Origin: Paragonimus skrjabini miyazakii
Lineage: Eukaryota; Platyhelminthes; Trematoda; Plagiorchiida; Troglotrematidae
NCBI GenBank assembly: GCA_014338405.1
Contig: JTDE01000269.1
Location: 18,738-82,737 of the forward strand
Direction: 5' to 3'
Length of the DNA: 64,000 nucleotides
Made by a program: the position numbers and the translations under genes
Notes under the pieces: model-generated
What the model was told of the DNA's origin: nothing
What the model saw: only the letters and a program-made list of their open reading frames with translations
Databases searched by the model: none
In this document: positions 1 through 8,861 of the stretch, piece by piece
Numbering within the stretch: the first letter of the stretch is position 1
Layout: each line of letters begins with the position of its first letter

Positions 1-1160
1 TGCTGCCATCCATCATGAGTGCAGTGTGTATCCGAGGGGTATATGTTGTATGTAGAAGAACGTTACTGAATTTGTCCTCAAAAATTCCCAGTCTTCACAA
101 CAAGGCTAATAAATTATATAAAACCCAGGAACTGTGGAACCCTCACATTTGCTTTTTAAGTTGTAGGGCATCTGTGAATAGGCACTGCGTGTCGCTGACT
201 AACCGCGAAGCTGACATTTGCTGATCACGTAGGCAATCCACCAGAATTAGCTTTGTACGTCAGTTTCTGATCGGCACACAAACGAACCGATTACCTTCCG
301 GATGAGACCTTCTTTCGCAACAATGAGTTCAAGCGTTTAACTGCGAGCCTGACATAATTATTTGCTGCGCTTCTGATGTGTTCATGATTTAGATTACTCT
401 GTGGATTAAAGAGAACTTCCAACAAATCAGCACAAGACTATCATAACTAAGGGAAGAGTTTAAAATCGCTGCCAACCTAGGACGGCGGGTTAGAACACGA
501 TATATCTAACGTAATTTTGCGAATGTTTCCGTGGTCACTGGTGGTTGCACAGACCAAGTTGATGCTGTATGCGAAATCGAATGAGGTGATTGTGTGATCG
601 CTTAGCCCGAGGGTCATGACTACGAAATCATTGACAGTTAGGTTATCACAGGTGGAAACATGACCAAAGTGCGACGAATTGTGATCGTTCCGCTAGCGTT
701 TAAAAGCTTATACATATTCGGTGAAACCGAAGGCCTTTACGACGGTTTATTTCTAGAGGTTTAACTTACCTTGCAGAAAGACTAAAGGGTGAACCTGGGA
801 GGACGATCATTTCCAAACCTGCTAAGATGAGTTTATCTTATGTATGAGCAGTATTCGGTGGATAGCACAAGCTTTCACCAGCCGGAGCCAGCATCGTTAA
901 GTAAAACGTGCACCACACAGTCGCCGTAGGTTTGGGATTACGAGGACGTTAAGCTTGAAGCGTGGCATCCACCTGCCAGACTGCACCATTTGCCCACTTT
1001 GCTCGCTGGACTTGTGGAAGAACCCGTCGGAGTTGGTTATGGTGCCAAGTGATTAGCAAACCCACTAAGGGTAATATAGAGCTATCAGTGCAACACAGCG
1101 ACAGTCCGTAGGTGCAACTTTCACTGGAAGTGCTGTGATGTAGAGAGTGTCGCAAACTCT
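1..1160 (-). pseudogene. Decayed non-LTR retrotransposon, endonuclease region (CR1/jockey-like), cut by window edge
   Basis: Read on the minus strand with frameshifts and stops, this stretch follows the order of an apurinic-type endonuclease of non-LTR retrotransposons, which nicks the target DNA for reverse transcription. Around 880-930 there is a VWC-like segment followed by CYPPN, matching the family VYRPPN block. Near 820-840 LILAG takes the place of the LILGDFN block. At 594-608 GLSDH is intact, followed by a TFDF-like segment; this is the catalytic Ser-Asp-His end of the domain. From about 150 to 400 there are basic stretches (VRLAVKRLNSLLRKK) like the linker between endonuclease and RT. 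The RT would lie beyond base 1. A 68-codon ORF at 949-1155 fits the N-terminal half of the domain. The frame is broken many times, so no protein is made. Clade assignment is an inference. Confidence 0.5.
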
Positions 1161-3065
1161 GGTGTTAGAATCTGTTTACTTCTTGATTCACGCTAATGAA
1201 CTTCTTGGTCTCTTCCCACTAATCTTACTGACTTTGGCTGATTACCTAAAGATGTGGCAAATCATAGGCACTTCAAGGTGATCGGAGGCTTGGGAAAGAT
1301 CTTGAGCCGGCGTTTGAGGTGATCATCGAAACTGCTGCTGCTGGTAGACAGTGAAAAGTGCAGAAGATTGCTCATCGGTTCTATCATTGATGTCCCACTC
1401 ACATGCGAAATGGGATGTGCAGATCTACGGATCGTGCGTCAAGAAATGGTCCTTGTTTCTACTAATTCCAGCGATATTTCAAAACCAGCAGTCGATTGCA
1501 CCAAGCTGCATACGAAATCCTTCGTCTGTTGCCGATGGTTCATCGAATTTTAAATTTGCCGGCAGGTGGTATGTTCGGCAAAATCTTTGTTGTGTTTGCT
1601 AGGCCGCAGCCCGGGTGTTACTTGAAACCACCACGAATAATGCGCAACAGAGAAACACTAGAGTGGGGTAATGCGCCTGGTCACCTCACATGGGTACAAC
1701 CTAAACTATGTTATACTCACAGGGACTGGACAAATTGCTCATGTATTCACCACTTTTCCGATGACTACGAGGTTCTTGGAACTCCACCTGCCGTGTACCA
1801 ACTCACTTCGTTAATTCTTACTTCTCCGATCGATTTGTGCGAACAAAGCCAAATGCTTTCAGTAAAACCCCTCCAAACAATTATCGGCCTGACTACGTGA
1901 TGGCTGAATTCTATCTACTGTGGCGCCTCGAGAATCATTTGATTTCAGTGCCAAGAGCAGTAGCGTTTGCTAAATCAACCAGGGACTTCAAGCATAAATT
2001 CGGTGCTCTTGAGCTGTCGTTTGCTTCTTTGCTGTAGTGTAGTATTCCTCTCCTCTGCACTGAACTTCAGGGATTTTGCTTATTTCATATTGAGCACCAA
2101 TCACATTCGATTACGATCCTTGAATTCCGGTTAGCATGTAGGCCGGCCAGCTTATTGGAGAAGCAATATACACGAATTTCGCCCTTCTAAATGCTCATCA
2201 GTGATGCACATGCTTGTCCCAGCAAGAATATGCACTCCGACTCGTGTTAAAGTGTCCGCAGTTTAAAGTTACATATTGTAATTCATTTTTGTACTAGATT
2301 GTATATATTGTTTCAACTTCATCTGTACAATTGTTTAACAGCATCATCATCATCACTTGTTGAATTTAGTCGGCAACAATAATAAACGGGAGTTACCACG
2401 CACCGTCTCTGTCTTCTTCGTTTGTGCCGATTTTTGTGCTAGTGAGGTAATTGTCGGGGGGTATATTTTAGCTCCTACAGGGTTGTTAACTTTTGGACCA
2501 GTCTTCCTGTTGGATTCGTCAGTGGCGCTTCTAACGATCGCTTTAAAGCATTACTTGACTCTCATTTTCCAAAAGTCCTTTTATGCAAGTAATCTTAGTT
2601 TCTTTTTGGATATTAACTGTAATTCCCAAGAGCGGTGCTACACCCTGTTTTCACTGAACGCCTTCCAGATCAACAGACGCCCGCTGGACATTGAACAAGA
2701 AAAACCGACTGCTTCGAACCCGTGTATCAATTGCTGAATCGCTGAAGCTCCGCATATCGGCTGATCTATCGATACTCAACGTTCGTCATCCCGCGCCGCC
2801 TGAGGAATTCTTTATTGGTCTTCTACCGAACCCGCTCTCTGACACTCACTTTCTGTCTTGCGGCGGTTTATTCAGTTCAGTAGATCTTGATTGATCAGTA
2901 AGTCACTCTTATGTTACTGACAAGTATTTCCGTTCTATTTGTAGGCATACCTTTTGCGGCTATCTGTCGCCGTTACAACTTTTCTTTGGTGTTGCTATAT
3001 TTTGGTCATTATTATTGCTTGATTAGCTGGGCCATTACAATGTTAGTGAGAATAACGTGCTAACC
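1161..3065. other. No gene recognised; decayed repeat-like DNA
   Basis: GC content is somewhat higher here than in the 9-33 kb region, and open frames of up to 134 codons occur (1496-1900 and 2357-2737, plus strand). None of their translations shows a domain I recognise. A short (ATC)n run lies at 2342-2356, and AATAATAAA at about 2379-2387 could be part of an old LTR or 3' end. Decayed transposon sequence continuous with its neighbours is likely, but I cannot name a family. Confidence 0.4.
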
Positions 3066-3069
3066 ACAA

Positions 3070-3325
3070 AGCCAGTAAAATCACTCCAGAAATGACCAAT
3101 GAAACATATTTGAACAATCAACTACAACCTTGGACCTATGATGTGCTCATTGTTCACCATCTGGAACTTCGTTCCCTGGTCCATGCCAATAACTTCTGAA
3201 TAGTTTTTGCACCAGTGTAATGACCAGTGATCGTGTAGCTTCTCTAAGAATCCTGGCATGATATAAACTCGGTGCCACTTTCTTCAGTCGCGCAACTAAT
3301 TGCACGTAGCGAATGCTTGTCCTTT
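3070..3325 (-). pseudogene. Probable Ty3/gypsy integrase zinc-binding (HHCC) fragment
   Basis: On the minus strand, short blocks in different frames line up in the order of the N-terminal zinc-binding domain of a gypsy integrase. LHDHW comes first, then GHYTGAKTIQKL, then YWHGPGNEVPDG. The family pattern is H-D, GHLGV-KT--KL, then YWPGM---V--W and a C--C pair. The C--C pair is not preserved. At least two frameshifts separate the blocks and the flanks do not extend the match clearly. This would be a relic of a second gypsy element, separate from the one at 5.4-9.2 kb. It is a by-eye alignment and could be coincidental. Confidence 0.35.
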
Positions 3326-4555
3326 TCCTAACGACTCATTTACTATTCCATTCCTCACAGTCGTTTAACCCGTATCCGTTCGAGCGTTATTTAACGCACT
3401 CGGAGGTTCCGTGCACTTTTCGCTTGGCGCATTTTTGAGTGCCGCCGAGTGGGCTGTGGCCCCCTTCCTGTTTCCTTCCTTCCTCCTCTTGGTTGCTGCC
3501 ATTGGTGCCAGACTAGGCTGGAGCTAATTACTTATCATATTTCCAAAGATTGCTGGAAATATACGGTTTGTTTCCAAACCCCACTATATTTTTTAGTTCG
3601 ATGCCTGTTGCGACTACGTTTTGATTGTTCTTCAGGAAAAGCGTATTAAATTGTTAGTGGACGAGGGTCTAACGCACACCCACTTTTCCGCTACATTAAA
3701 CTTTGTGTGACAAAAATAATCGCACAACTAGTACAACGGGACTGTTATATGGGTCGCTTGGATATTACTTGGTTGGCTGGTTGTTGATTGAATCGATCAA
3801 GGGATATGCGGGTTGGAGATGGTGGTAAAAATCAAAAACATTTTGGACTGCTTCATCTGGGATCTTAGGATATCAGGTTCCTCAATGACCAGGATGTATT
3901 GATGTACAGGAGTGAACCATGCAAGATGCATCACAATAATGGCTAATAAAAATTTGCTTGTGTGTATCAGACCCTCACTTCGCTTGCAACGAAGTGCATC
4001 TGAAGGAAAGACCACGGCAGATACTCATATTAGTCATGTCCAACCTCACTTTGTACTTGAGCCTGAATTTGAATACTTGAAGAAAATGTTGTTGAAAGTA
4101 GGAGTGGGCAGGTACAAACAATCGGGAATATATCTGGTGTTGACGTGCAAGCATAGTGGACAGTGGCATTTGCAGAACTGTACAAAAGTGATTCAAATCA
4201 ACATATTTATATTTTTCATTTTTGTTTAATGAAACCAATTAATGACATTTAATTCGACCCTGAAATTGGCAATTTTATGAAATGGAGGTTAGGTTGATAA
4301 TTATTTAATACGTTGTATTTCATATGTAGTGAGAAGTTATTCTGGCAGAAGCTGACCTTGATCATTTATAATTGTTGGATGAGTTTTTCATATGCAACAT
4401 TATTTATGATGATTTTGAACATTAATTTTGAGGTTGATTGCTATTCTCTAGGATATGGTTTAAATACTATTAATTGGAGTGCGTCACAGGTTGAATTTGA
4501 CGTAAATAATCAGTGGTGAAGCGACTAAAACGTCCCCTCAGATGACAACAGAAAC
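3326..4555. other. No gene recognised
   Basis: Overlapping short frames exist on both strands (for example 3912-4229 plus and 3975-4238 minus), as expected by chance. No splice-flanked frame, RNA gene or domain was recognised. The part around 3380-3530 is relatively GC-rich with a pyrimidine run, without further meaning that I can see. Confidence 0.4.
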
Positions 4556-4595
4556 GCAGGTTACTGATACGCCTATAGGCGTATCAGTAACCTGC
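4556..4595. repeat. Perfect 40-bp palindrome
   Basis: The left half, positions 4556-4575 (GCAGGTTACTGATACGCCTA), is the exact reverse complement of 4576-4595. There is no spacer at the centre (CCTATAGG). Confidence 0.95.
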
Positions 4596-4600
4596 AAAGC

Positions 4601-4632
4601 TTCTGCAAAGCTTCTATAGAAGCTTTGCAGAA
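4601..4632. repeat. Perfect 32-bp palindrome
   Basis: Positions 4601-4616 (TTCTGCAAAGCTTCTA) are the exact reverse complement of 4617-4632. The motif CTGCAAAGCTTCT also occurs directly upstream, overlapping the end of the first palindrome, so the two lie only 5 bp apart. Confidence 0.95.
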
Positions 4633-4753
4633 TTTTTGAGACCTAATGCGTAGTCAGTACAATAAACATCGCAAAACCCTGTAAGAGCGTGAGTTTAAGA
4701 ATCATCTACTTATAAGTGGATGGATTAATCCGTTAATAGGCGCACTCCACCCC

Positions 4754-4775
4754 AGAAAGAAAGATCTTTCTTTCT
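4754..4775. repeat. Perfect 22-bp palindrome
   Basis: The palindrome AGAAAGAAAGA / TCTTTCTTTCT is centred on AGATCT. Each arm is purine- or pyrimidine-only. Confidence 0.9.
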
Positions 4776-4843
4776 CGAGAATCATTCGAAACTTTCTGTT
4801 TGGTTAATGTAAAACAACTACTTGAGTACGTTGATCAACCCAG

Positions 4844-4897
4844 AAAGATCGATTTGTAAAGTGCGTACTCGAGTACGCACTTTTCAAATCGATCTTT
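4844..4897. repeat. 54-bp palindrome with one mismatch
   Basis: The two 27-bp arms meet at CTCGAG (centre 4870/4871). They pair throughout except at T4857 opposite T4884. The outer arm starts AAAGATCGATTTG and the inner arm reads AAAGTGCGTACTC. Confidence 0.95.
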
Positions 4898-5179
4898 GTG
4901 GTCATTTAGGTCGTTGTTGGGAATTTTCAGAAATCGGCGATCGAAGTGGTTAGCGAATTGAAAATGACCGCAAACGAATGTCAGCCAAAAATTCTAGATC
5001 TGTATCCATTCGGATTTAGATGATTCCGTGGACGATGTAACTTTCGCAAATGTTTTTAAATCCTTGGACTTTCAGAGCAGTTTTTCGCCGCAAGGGTCTG
5101 AACGCTGTCTACGAGGGCATAAGAGGAGGTTTTACAGACTTCGTCCACGGTCCTACCTATGGCAACAATTCTTCTCCAA

Positions 5180-5201
5180 CAAAGTTATTATAATAACTTT
5201 G
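5180..5201. repeat. Perfect 22-bp palindrome
   Basis: CAAAGTTATTA at 5180-5190 is followed by its exact reverse complement. Its last base is the first base of the next palindrome, so the two abut. Confidence 0.9.
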
Positions 5202-5238
5202 GCTGTTGCAATATATATATATATATATTGCAACAGCC
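5201..5238. repeat. Perfect 38-bp palindrome with (AT)n centre
   Basis: The GGCTGTTGCA arm at 5201-5210 pairs with TGCAACAGCC at 5229-5238, and the centre is an uninterrupted AT dinucleotide run. The non-repetitive GC-containing arms show that this is more than a simple AT microsatellite. Confidence 0.95.
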
Positions 5239-5380
5239 TTTCTGCTGAAATGGTTTGCTACTCTTTTGTAGGTTCTTTGAAGGGTGGCTAGATTCCCATT
5301 TCAGATCTTTATTGTCTGTGTTCCTCAAGAAAAATGTTATGACTTGCTTTTAAAGGTTTGTCTGTTTGAGATCAAAAGAT

Positions 5381-5671
5381 GTTGGAACTGGTCCAACACA
5401 TTAATACCCAGTCTGTAGTCACTATCGAAAACCAATCGACAATGAAAAGCAAGGACTCAGCGCGTTGACTCTCGTGTATTATTATAGACCCTGGAAAACA
5501 GAGTGTACAGAGAAAAGCACGTCAAGCTAGCGGGGTACGGAGCGAATTGTGACTGTAGCTCCGGGACGGATATTACAAATGGGGTAGCTTGACTAAAACA
5601 AAAGTAGGCAAAGGCCGAGATCATCAAAAATGTACAAGTGAACGCGACTATCAAAAATGTCATTCATTATA
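5381..5671 (-). repeat. 3' LTR of the gypsy element
   Basis: This 291-bp copy matches 8862-9152 except at 5399 (C here, G at 8880). Read on the minus strand it starts TATAATGAATGAC and ends GACCAGTTCCAAC, followed by A, so the terminal TG...CA is imperfect at the start. It holds a 68-codon ATG-initiated frame in element sense (5457-5663), identical in both LTRs. That frame lacks recognisable domains and is probably incidental. A short purine-rich stretch, GGGGAGAG on the minus strand near 5685-5692, may be the remnant polypurine tract. Confidence 0.9.
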
Positions 5672-6364
5672 ATTGCCACATAGCTCTCCCCAGAAGGCTA
5701 GTAGGTATTACACAAGTCTTTGTTATTTCAGAGAAGGGGGAAAAATATAGATGTCATGTCTTTCTCATTGATCACTGTTACAAGGTGATACACATTAAGA
5801 ATAATGACATGGGATATGAAATGTCAAAGTTCAAGGGAGGGTCGGCCGGAAAAATGGCGGCTGTGCTGTTAGTTTTTTGTGGTTCAGTCTTCGGTGCGTT
5901 TCTTCTCTAACGCAGCGGGTAGCCCAACCCCAAAAACTTTCGAGAGAAAATGGGGGTAGGTTTGTCAGTGCTGTACGATAGGTAGCTGGGAGTTGTCTCT
6001 CCAGGCACCATGTCCGGATATTCCAAAAAGGAGAAACACTGTAAAATACCCGTACGACTGGCGGAAATGGATAACTCACCATATCAACGTATCCGGTCGA
6101 CTAAGTATTTTCAGAGCCGACGGCTTTGTGGACCCTGCAATTTTGAATATGACTGCCTTCGATTTTTCTTCTTCTTGTGTTCCTGTCTAAAGTTGATAAA
6201 CTTAAAAGAGAAGAGGGTTAGCATAGAATAATCCCGGTTCAGGACAACGCCGTTAGGGTTGCGGAACTGGTAACACATGAGATAACTATAAAGGCATGAT
6301 AGTCAAAAAATATTTTATTTGTTTTTGTTTATGTACGAATATGCGTATGCTATAAGAAAAAACG
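5672..6364 (-). other. Noncoding interior of the LTR element, downstream of pol
   Basis: About 690 bp separate the pol stop from the 3' LTR, much longer than usual for this clade. I see no env-like frame. Two overlapping frames, 5638-5910 (plus) and 5831-6082 (minus), show no domain. On the plus strand, AAAATGGCGGC at 5851-5861 fits the YY1 consensus and contains an ATG followed by an 18-codon hydrophobic frame, probably by chance. The DNA may be captured or inserted sequence. Confidence 0.5.
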
Positions 6365-6670
6365 TCATTTCCGAAAATAAGAAATGTTAACACACTCCGC
6401 AAAACGTACTGGCTTGCGAAGCTTCCTACCAAGACAATTATGCCTAGAAGTGGAGGGAGTAAGGATTGAAGATGCGGGAGTTGCAGGGGGTTTCGTTGAC
6501 GGAACGCTTTTTGCTGGCACTACAGGGCGAGGTGTGCCCTGTGTCGAAAGCGACAGTGGCACGTTCAGATCAAGATGAGCAAGGAGAGCTAAGTTGAACG
6601 CAATGTGTGAAGCCTCGATGAACTGGAATTTGCGTTCACCTCCACGGAGAATATCCGTCATTGGCTGCAT
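6365..6670 (-). pseudogene. Pol C-terminal ORF created by internal deletion (RNase H start fused to integrase tail)
   Basis: This 101-codon open frame is in phase with the RT before it. Its first part (PMTDILRGG ... LLAHLDLNVPLSLST) is the RT-RNase H junction, where the family continues with a Asp-Ala-Ser RNase H start. Instead, at about 6541/6542, it passes without interruption into a proline/serine-rich segment ending GRKLRKPVRFAE, which resembles the basic tail after integrase in these elements. The RNase H catalytic core and the integrase HHCC and DDE regions, normally about 2 kb, are absent. The join keeps the frame. A smaller deletion also seems to remove residues before LLAH. Identification of the tail is by resemblance only; loss of the intervening domains is directly visible. 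Confidence 0.7.
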
Positions 6671-6673
6671 TAT

Positions 6674-7590
6674 ATGCGCACAACGAGGTATGAAACGTCA
6701 GTAGTAGTTGACCAGACCACTAAAACGACGAATTTGCTTAAAGGAAGTTGGTTCTGGGTATTCACGGATGGCTTTTACCTTATCTGTGAGTGCGGCGATC
6801 CCGTTTTCTGAGATCTTGTGACCCGGAAATTTTATTGTGGCCTTACCTAGTTCACACTTGGCGAAATTAACTGTGACACCGTTTTGGGTCAAACGTTCCA
6901 GTAGGATGCAAAGATGCGTAAGATGTTCTTCCTGTGAAGTGTTAGCAACTAAAATGTCATCTAGATAAGGGTAGACAAAATCCAAATCGCGAGTAACTTC
7001 ATGAATGAAGCGTTGAAAAGTTGGAACTGCGTTGCTCAAACCAAATGGCATTTGAAGAAACTCGGAAAGGCCGAAAGGAGTTATTACTGCAGTTTTTGGT
7101 ATATCGTTTTTGGCTACCAGAATTTGATGATAAGCTCATACTAAGTCTACCTTGCTGAAGATGGTTTTTCCATGTAAGCAGGTAGTTGAATCCTGCATGT
7201 GCGGGACGGGTATTTGTCAGCAACTGTTGCTCTGTTGAACCCACGGTAATCACCGCATGGGCGCCAATCGCCTGAAATTTTAGGGCCCATATGCAGCGGT
7301 GAGGCCCATGGACTATCGGAAGGGCGTATTATTCCGAGTTCGAGCATGTGCTCGGACTCTGCCCTGGCGAGTTTTAGTTTGTCAGTAGCCAACCGGTGAG
7401 GCCGTGCTGAGACGGGGTCCCTTGTATGGATGTGGTGAGTGACATTGGAGGTCACTGTTGGAATGTCGTTCGATGTGCGAACGAGCTGCGGGAACTCAGT
7501 GAAGAGATCCACGAATTGCTTAAGGGCGGCGGGATGGGCATATATGGGTGTCATAGCTGAAACGGTTGCGTGTGTGCCGGGTATGCTTAG
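6674..7590 (-). pseudogene. pol: Reverse transcriptase domain relic
   Basis: This is the RNA-dependent DNA polymerase of the element. The first part (7147-7554, 135 codons) contains ELGIIRPSDSPWASPL and GDWRPCGDYRGFNRATVADKYP. A one-base deletion near 7205-7212 shifts the frame. The rest then reads GKTIFSKVDLV, a TGA stop where Arg is expected, AYHQILVA, ITPFGLSEFLQMPFGL, and the catalytic YLDDILVA box (two Asp intact) inside the 117-codon ORF 6698-7051. It ends with FSGLVNYY, a TGA stop and RFIPRCAHIMQPMTDILRGG. All polymerase motifs are present in order and the active-site residues survive. One frameshift and two stops inactivate it. The frame continues directly into the fused C-terminal ORF. 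Confidence 0.9.
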
Positions 7591-7900
7591 CTAAATGCTG
7601 AAGTCGATTAACAGACAGCGTCTCGTATCAACCAGAAGGTCAAAATGCCAGAGAAAACCTAGCCCGATGACGGCGAAAGGTACCGCGGCAATTGTAAACA
7701 CCCAGCGGAATGTCCACCGGAAGCCCAAACTAAGCGTTGAAGATGGCTGTCCGTATGCGGTTATGAGAGTGCCATTTGCAGCGCGGAGCTGTGGGCGACA
7801 TGGGCTTGGCACTTCGTCTTTTGTGGAAGGAAACACGCTAACCTGTACTCCGGTATCAACCAGGAACGTGTGACCGGTTTCTACATTCCTTACAAAAAGG
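7591..7900 (-). pseudogene. Retropepsin (aspartic protease) domain relic
   Basis: The domain processes the Gag-Pol polyprotein. On the minus strand FLVDTGVQVSVFPST has the intact catalytic DTG at 7849-7857. Further along, FAVIGLGFLWHFDLLVD corresponds to the family block PVIGADFL-HF-LLVD (IGADFL is IGLGFL here). The relic is open from about 7998 down to a stop at 7591-7593 in the DFSI/LSIPG segment, and past it the RT follows in the same frame. A TTG-or-ATG-bounded ORF at 7591-7836 is only its C-terminal part. Apart from the Ala-Asp change and the stop it is well preserved. Confidence 0.85.
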
Positions 7901-7979
7901 CAACGACAAAGAGAGTCAGCTCCGACAACATTGTATGCCGTTAGAGTTCGGTTGCTGAGTTTGCATCGCTTTGATGATG

Positions 7980-8769
7980 CACAGGAGCAAGGTTTGGTTC
8001 AACGCTTGGCTCTACCACCAAAATGTTTGTGGTACCAACAACAGTCAGTTTTTGATCGCGGTTTGTTTGCCTGGATATATCAGGTCGATAGTCTGAAGAA
8101 CAGTTTAAATAAATTTTGTTCAACTCACGTCGCAAAGCTGTGATTTCTGCTCTTGTAGCCTCATTTTTTATTGGACCACGTTTTACGGTAACCACATTGT
8201 CGGAAACGCGCGTGCCTATTGCAAGACGTAGACTAGGGTGTGACGTACTCAAGCAACCTAGTAGTAGCAGATGAAAATGCTCCACTACTTAGTCACCGAT
8301 TTTCGCTGTCTCGGCGAGGAGTTGTGAACGAGCAACTGAAACTATTGCTTGCGTTGCTTCGGGCAGTTTGCTAGGCAAGAGTTCCCTGATGAGGGATTCG
8401 TCCATATGCGAGTTGCCGATGAGTTACTGTATCTTTGCTAGCAATGCTGAAGGCCGTTTTTCGCCCAGTTTCAAGTCGTGAAAAATTTGTTGCACTCGGG
8501 TTTTTTCAGAGGGCTAATAAATGCCTTTTTTAAGATATCGTCTTTGCGCTCCACCGGCTGGTTTACTATAACATCGTGAAGCTCTATGGTGTTTTCATTC
8601 GGAAGTCTGGCTAACAACTGACAGAATCTTGTATGATCAGACAAAATTCCGTTGTTAAAAAATTCTGTTTCTAAGTAAACAAACCAAAGAAGAGGGCCCA
8701 CTTCCCAAAAAGGGAGACCACTAGCGAATTAGTACCGATGGATGAGCTGTCAACGTCCTTACATAACAT
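7980..8769 (-). pseudogene. gag: gag pseudogene of the gypsy element
   Basis: Gag forms the capsid of the retrotransposon particle. On the minus strand an ATG at 8769 leads into GLPFWEVGPLLWFVYLE (8650-8720), then LLARLPNENTIELHDVI and ERKDDILKKAFI. These match the N-terminal capsid region of CsRn1/K02A2.6-type Gag. After a frameshift near 8505-8515 the text resumes with LKLGEKRPSALLAKIQ, a stop, LIGNSHMDESLIRELLPSKL, and LLAETAKIGD followed by another stop. A further frameshift lies near 8050-8090, before the zinc knuckle. The order and length between blocks are those of a full Gag. At least three in-frame stops and two frameshifts mean no Gag is made. The ORFs at 8471-8701 and 7941-8285 are the open fragments of this gene. 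Confidence 0.85.
7981..8040 (-). other. CHCC zinc knuckle of Gag, second Cys replaced by stop
   Basis: The minus strand reads CWYHKHFGGRAKR, a TGA stop (7999-8001), then TKPCSC. With the stop taken as a mutated cysteine codon the spacing is C-x2-H-x9-C-x3-C. This differs from the usual retroviral CCHC box and is the unusual CHCC type described for CsRn1-clade Gag proteins. The knuckle is in the same frame as the protease DTG motif downstream, consistent with a single Gag-Pol frame at this point. It would bind element RNA in the particle. Confidence 0.75.
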
Positions 8770-8843
8770 TTCAGATAAACAAAAATTATGCGAATGAACA
8801 AACTCACCAAGACGCACAGGACGACTGTAGCGAAATACTCGAA

Positions 8844-8858
8844 ACTACGGGCTCACTT
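8844..8858 (-). other. Possible decayed primer-binding site (tRNA-Trp type)
   Basis: Three bases downstream of the 5' LTR the minus strand reads AAGTGAGCCCGTAGT. A site complementary to the 3' end of animal tRNA-Trp would read TGGTGACCCCGACGT, and 10 of the 15 positions agree. CsRn1-type elements are known to use tRNA-Trp, which motivated the comparison. The match is too weak to stand alone. Confidence 0.3.
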
Positions 8859-8861
8859 ATC

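Larger units (their letters stand above)
4556..5238. repeat. Cluster of six loop-less palindromes
   Basis: Six inverted repeats with no spacer lie within 683 bp: 4556-4595 (40 bp), 4601-4632 (32 bp), 4754-4775 (22 bp), 4844-4897 (54 bp, one mismatch), 5180-5201 (22 bp) and 5201-5238 (38 bp). Their arm sequences are unrelated to each other, so this is not one palindrome copied six times. The DNA between them has ordinary composition and no recognised gene. The cluster ends 142 bp before the left LTR of the neighbouring retrotransposon. I know of no element family with this layout. Confidence 0.9.

Noticed and set aside
949..1155. BEL/Pao RNase H reading of the minus ORF (LHHSTSSESCTYG like LHHFSDASE-GYG)
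   Set aside because: The downstream sequence contains non-LTR endonuclease blocks in order (CYPPN, GLSDH), which explains the region better than an isolated BEL motif.
1496..1900. 134-codon plus-strand ORF
   Set aside because: No recognisable domain; it lies in decayed repeat DNA and its length alone is not evidence of coding.
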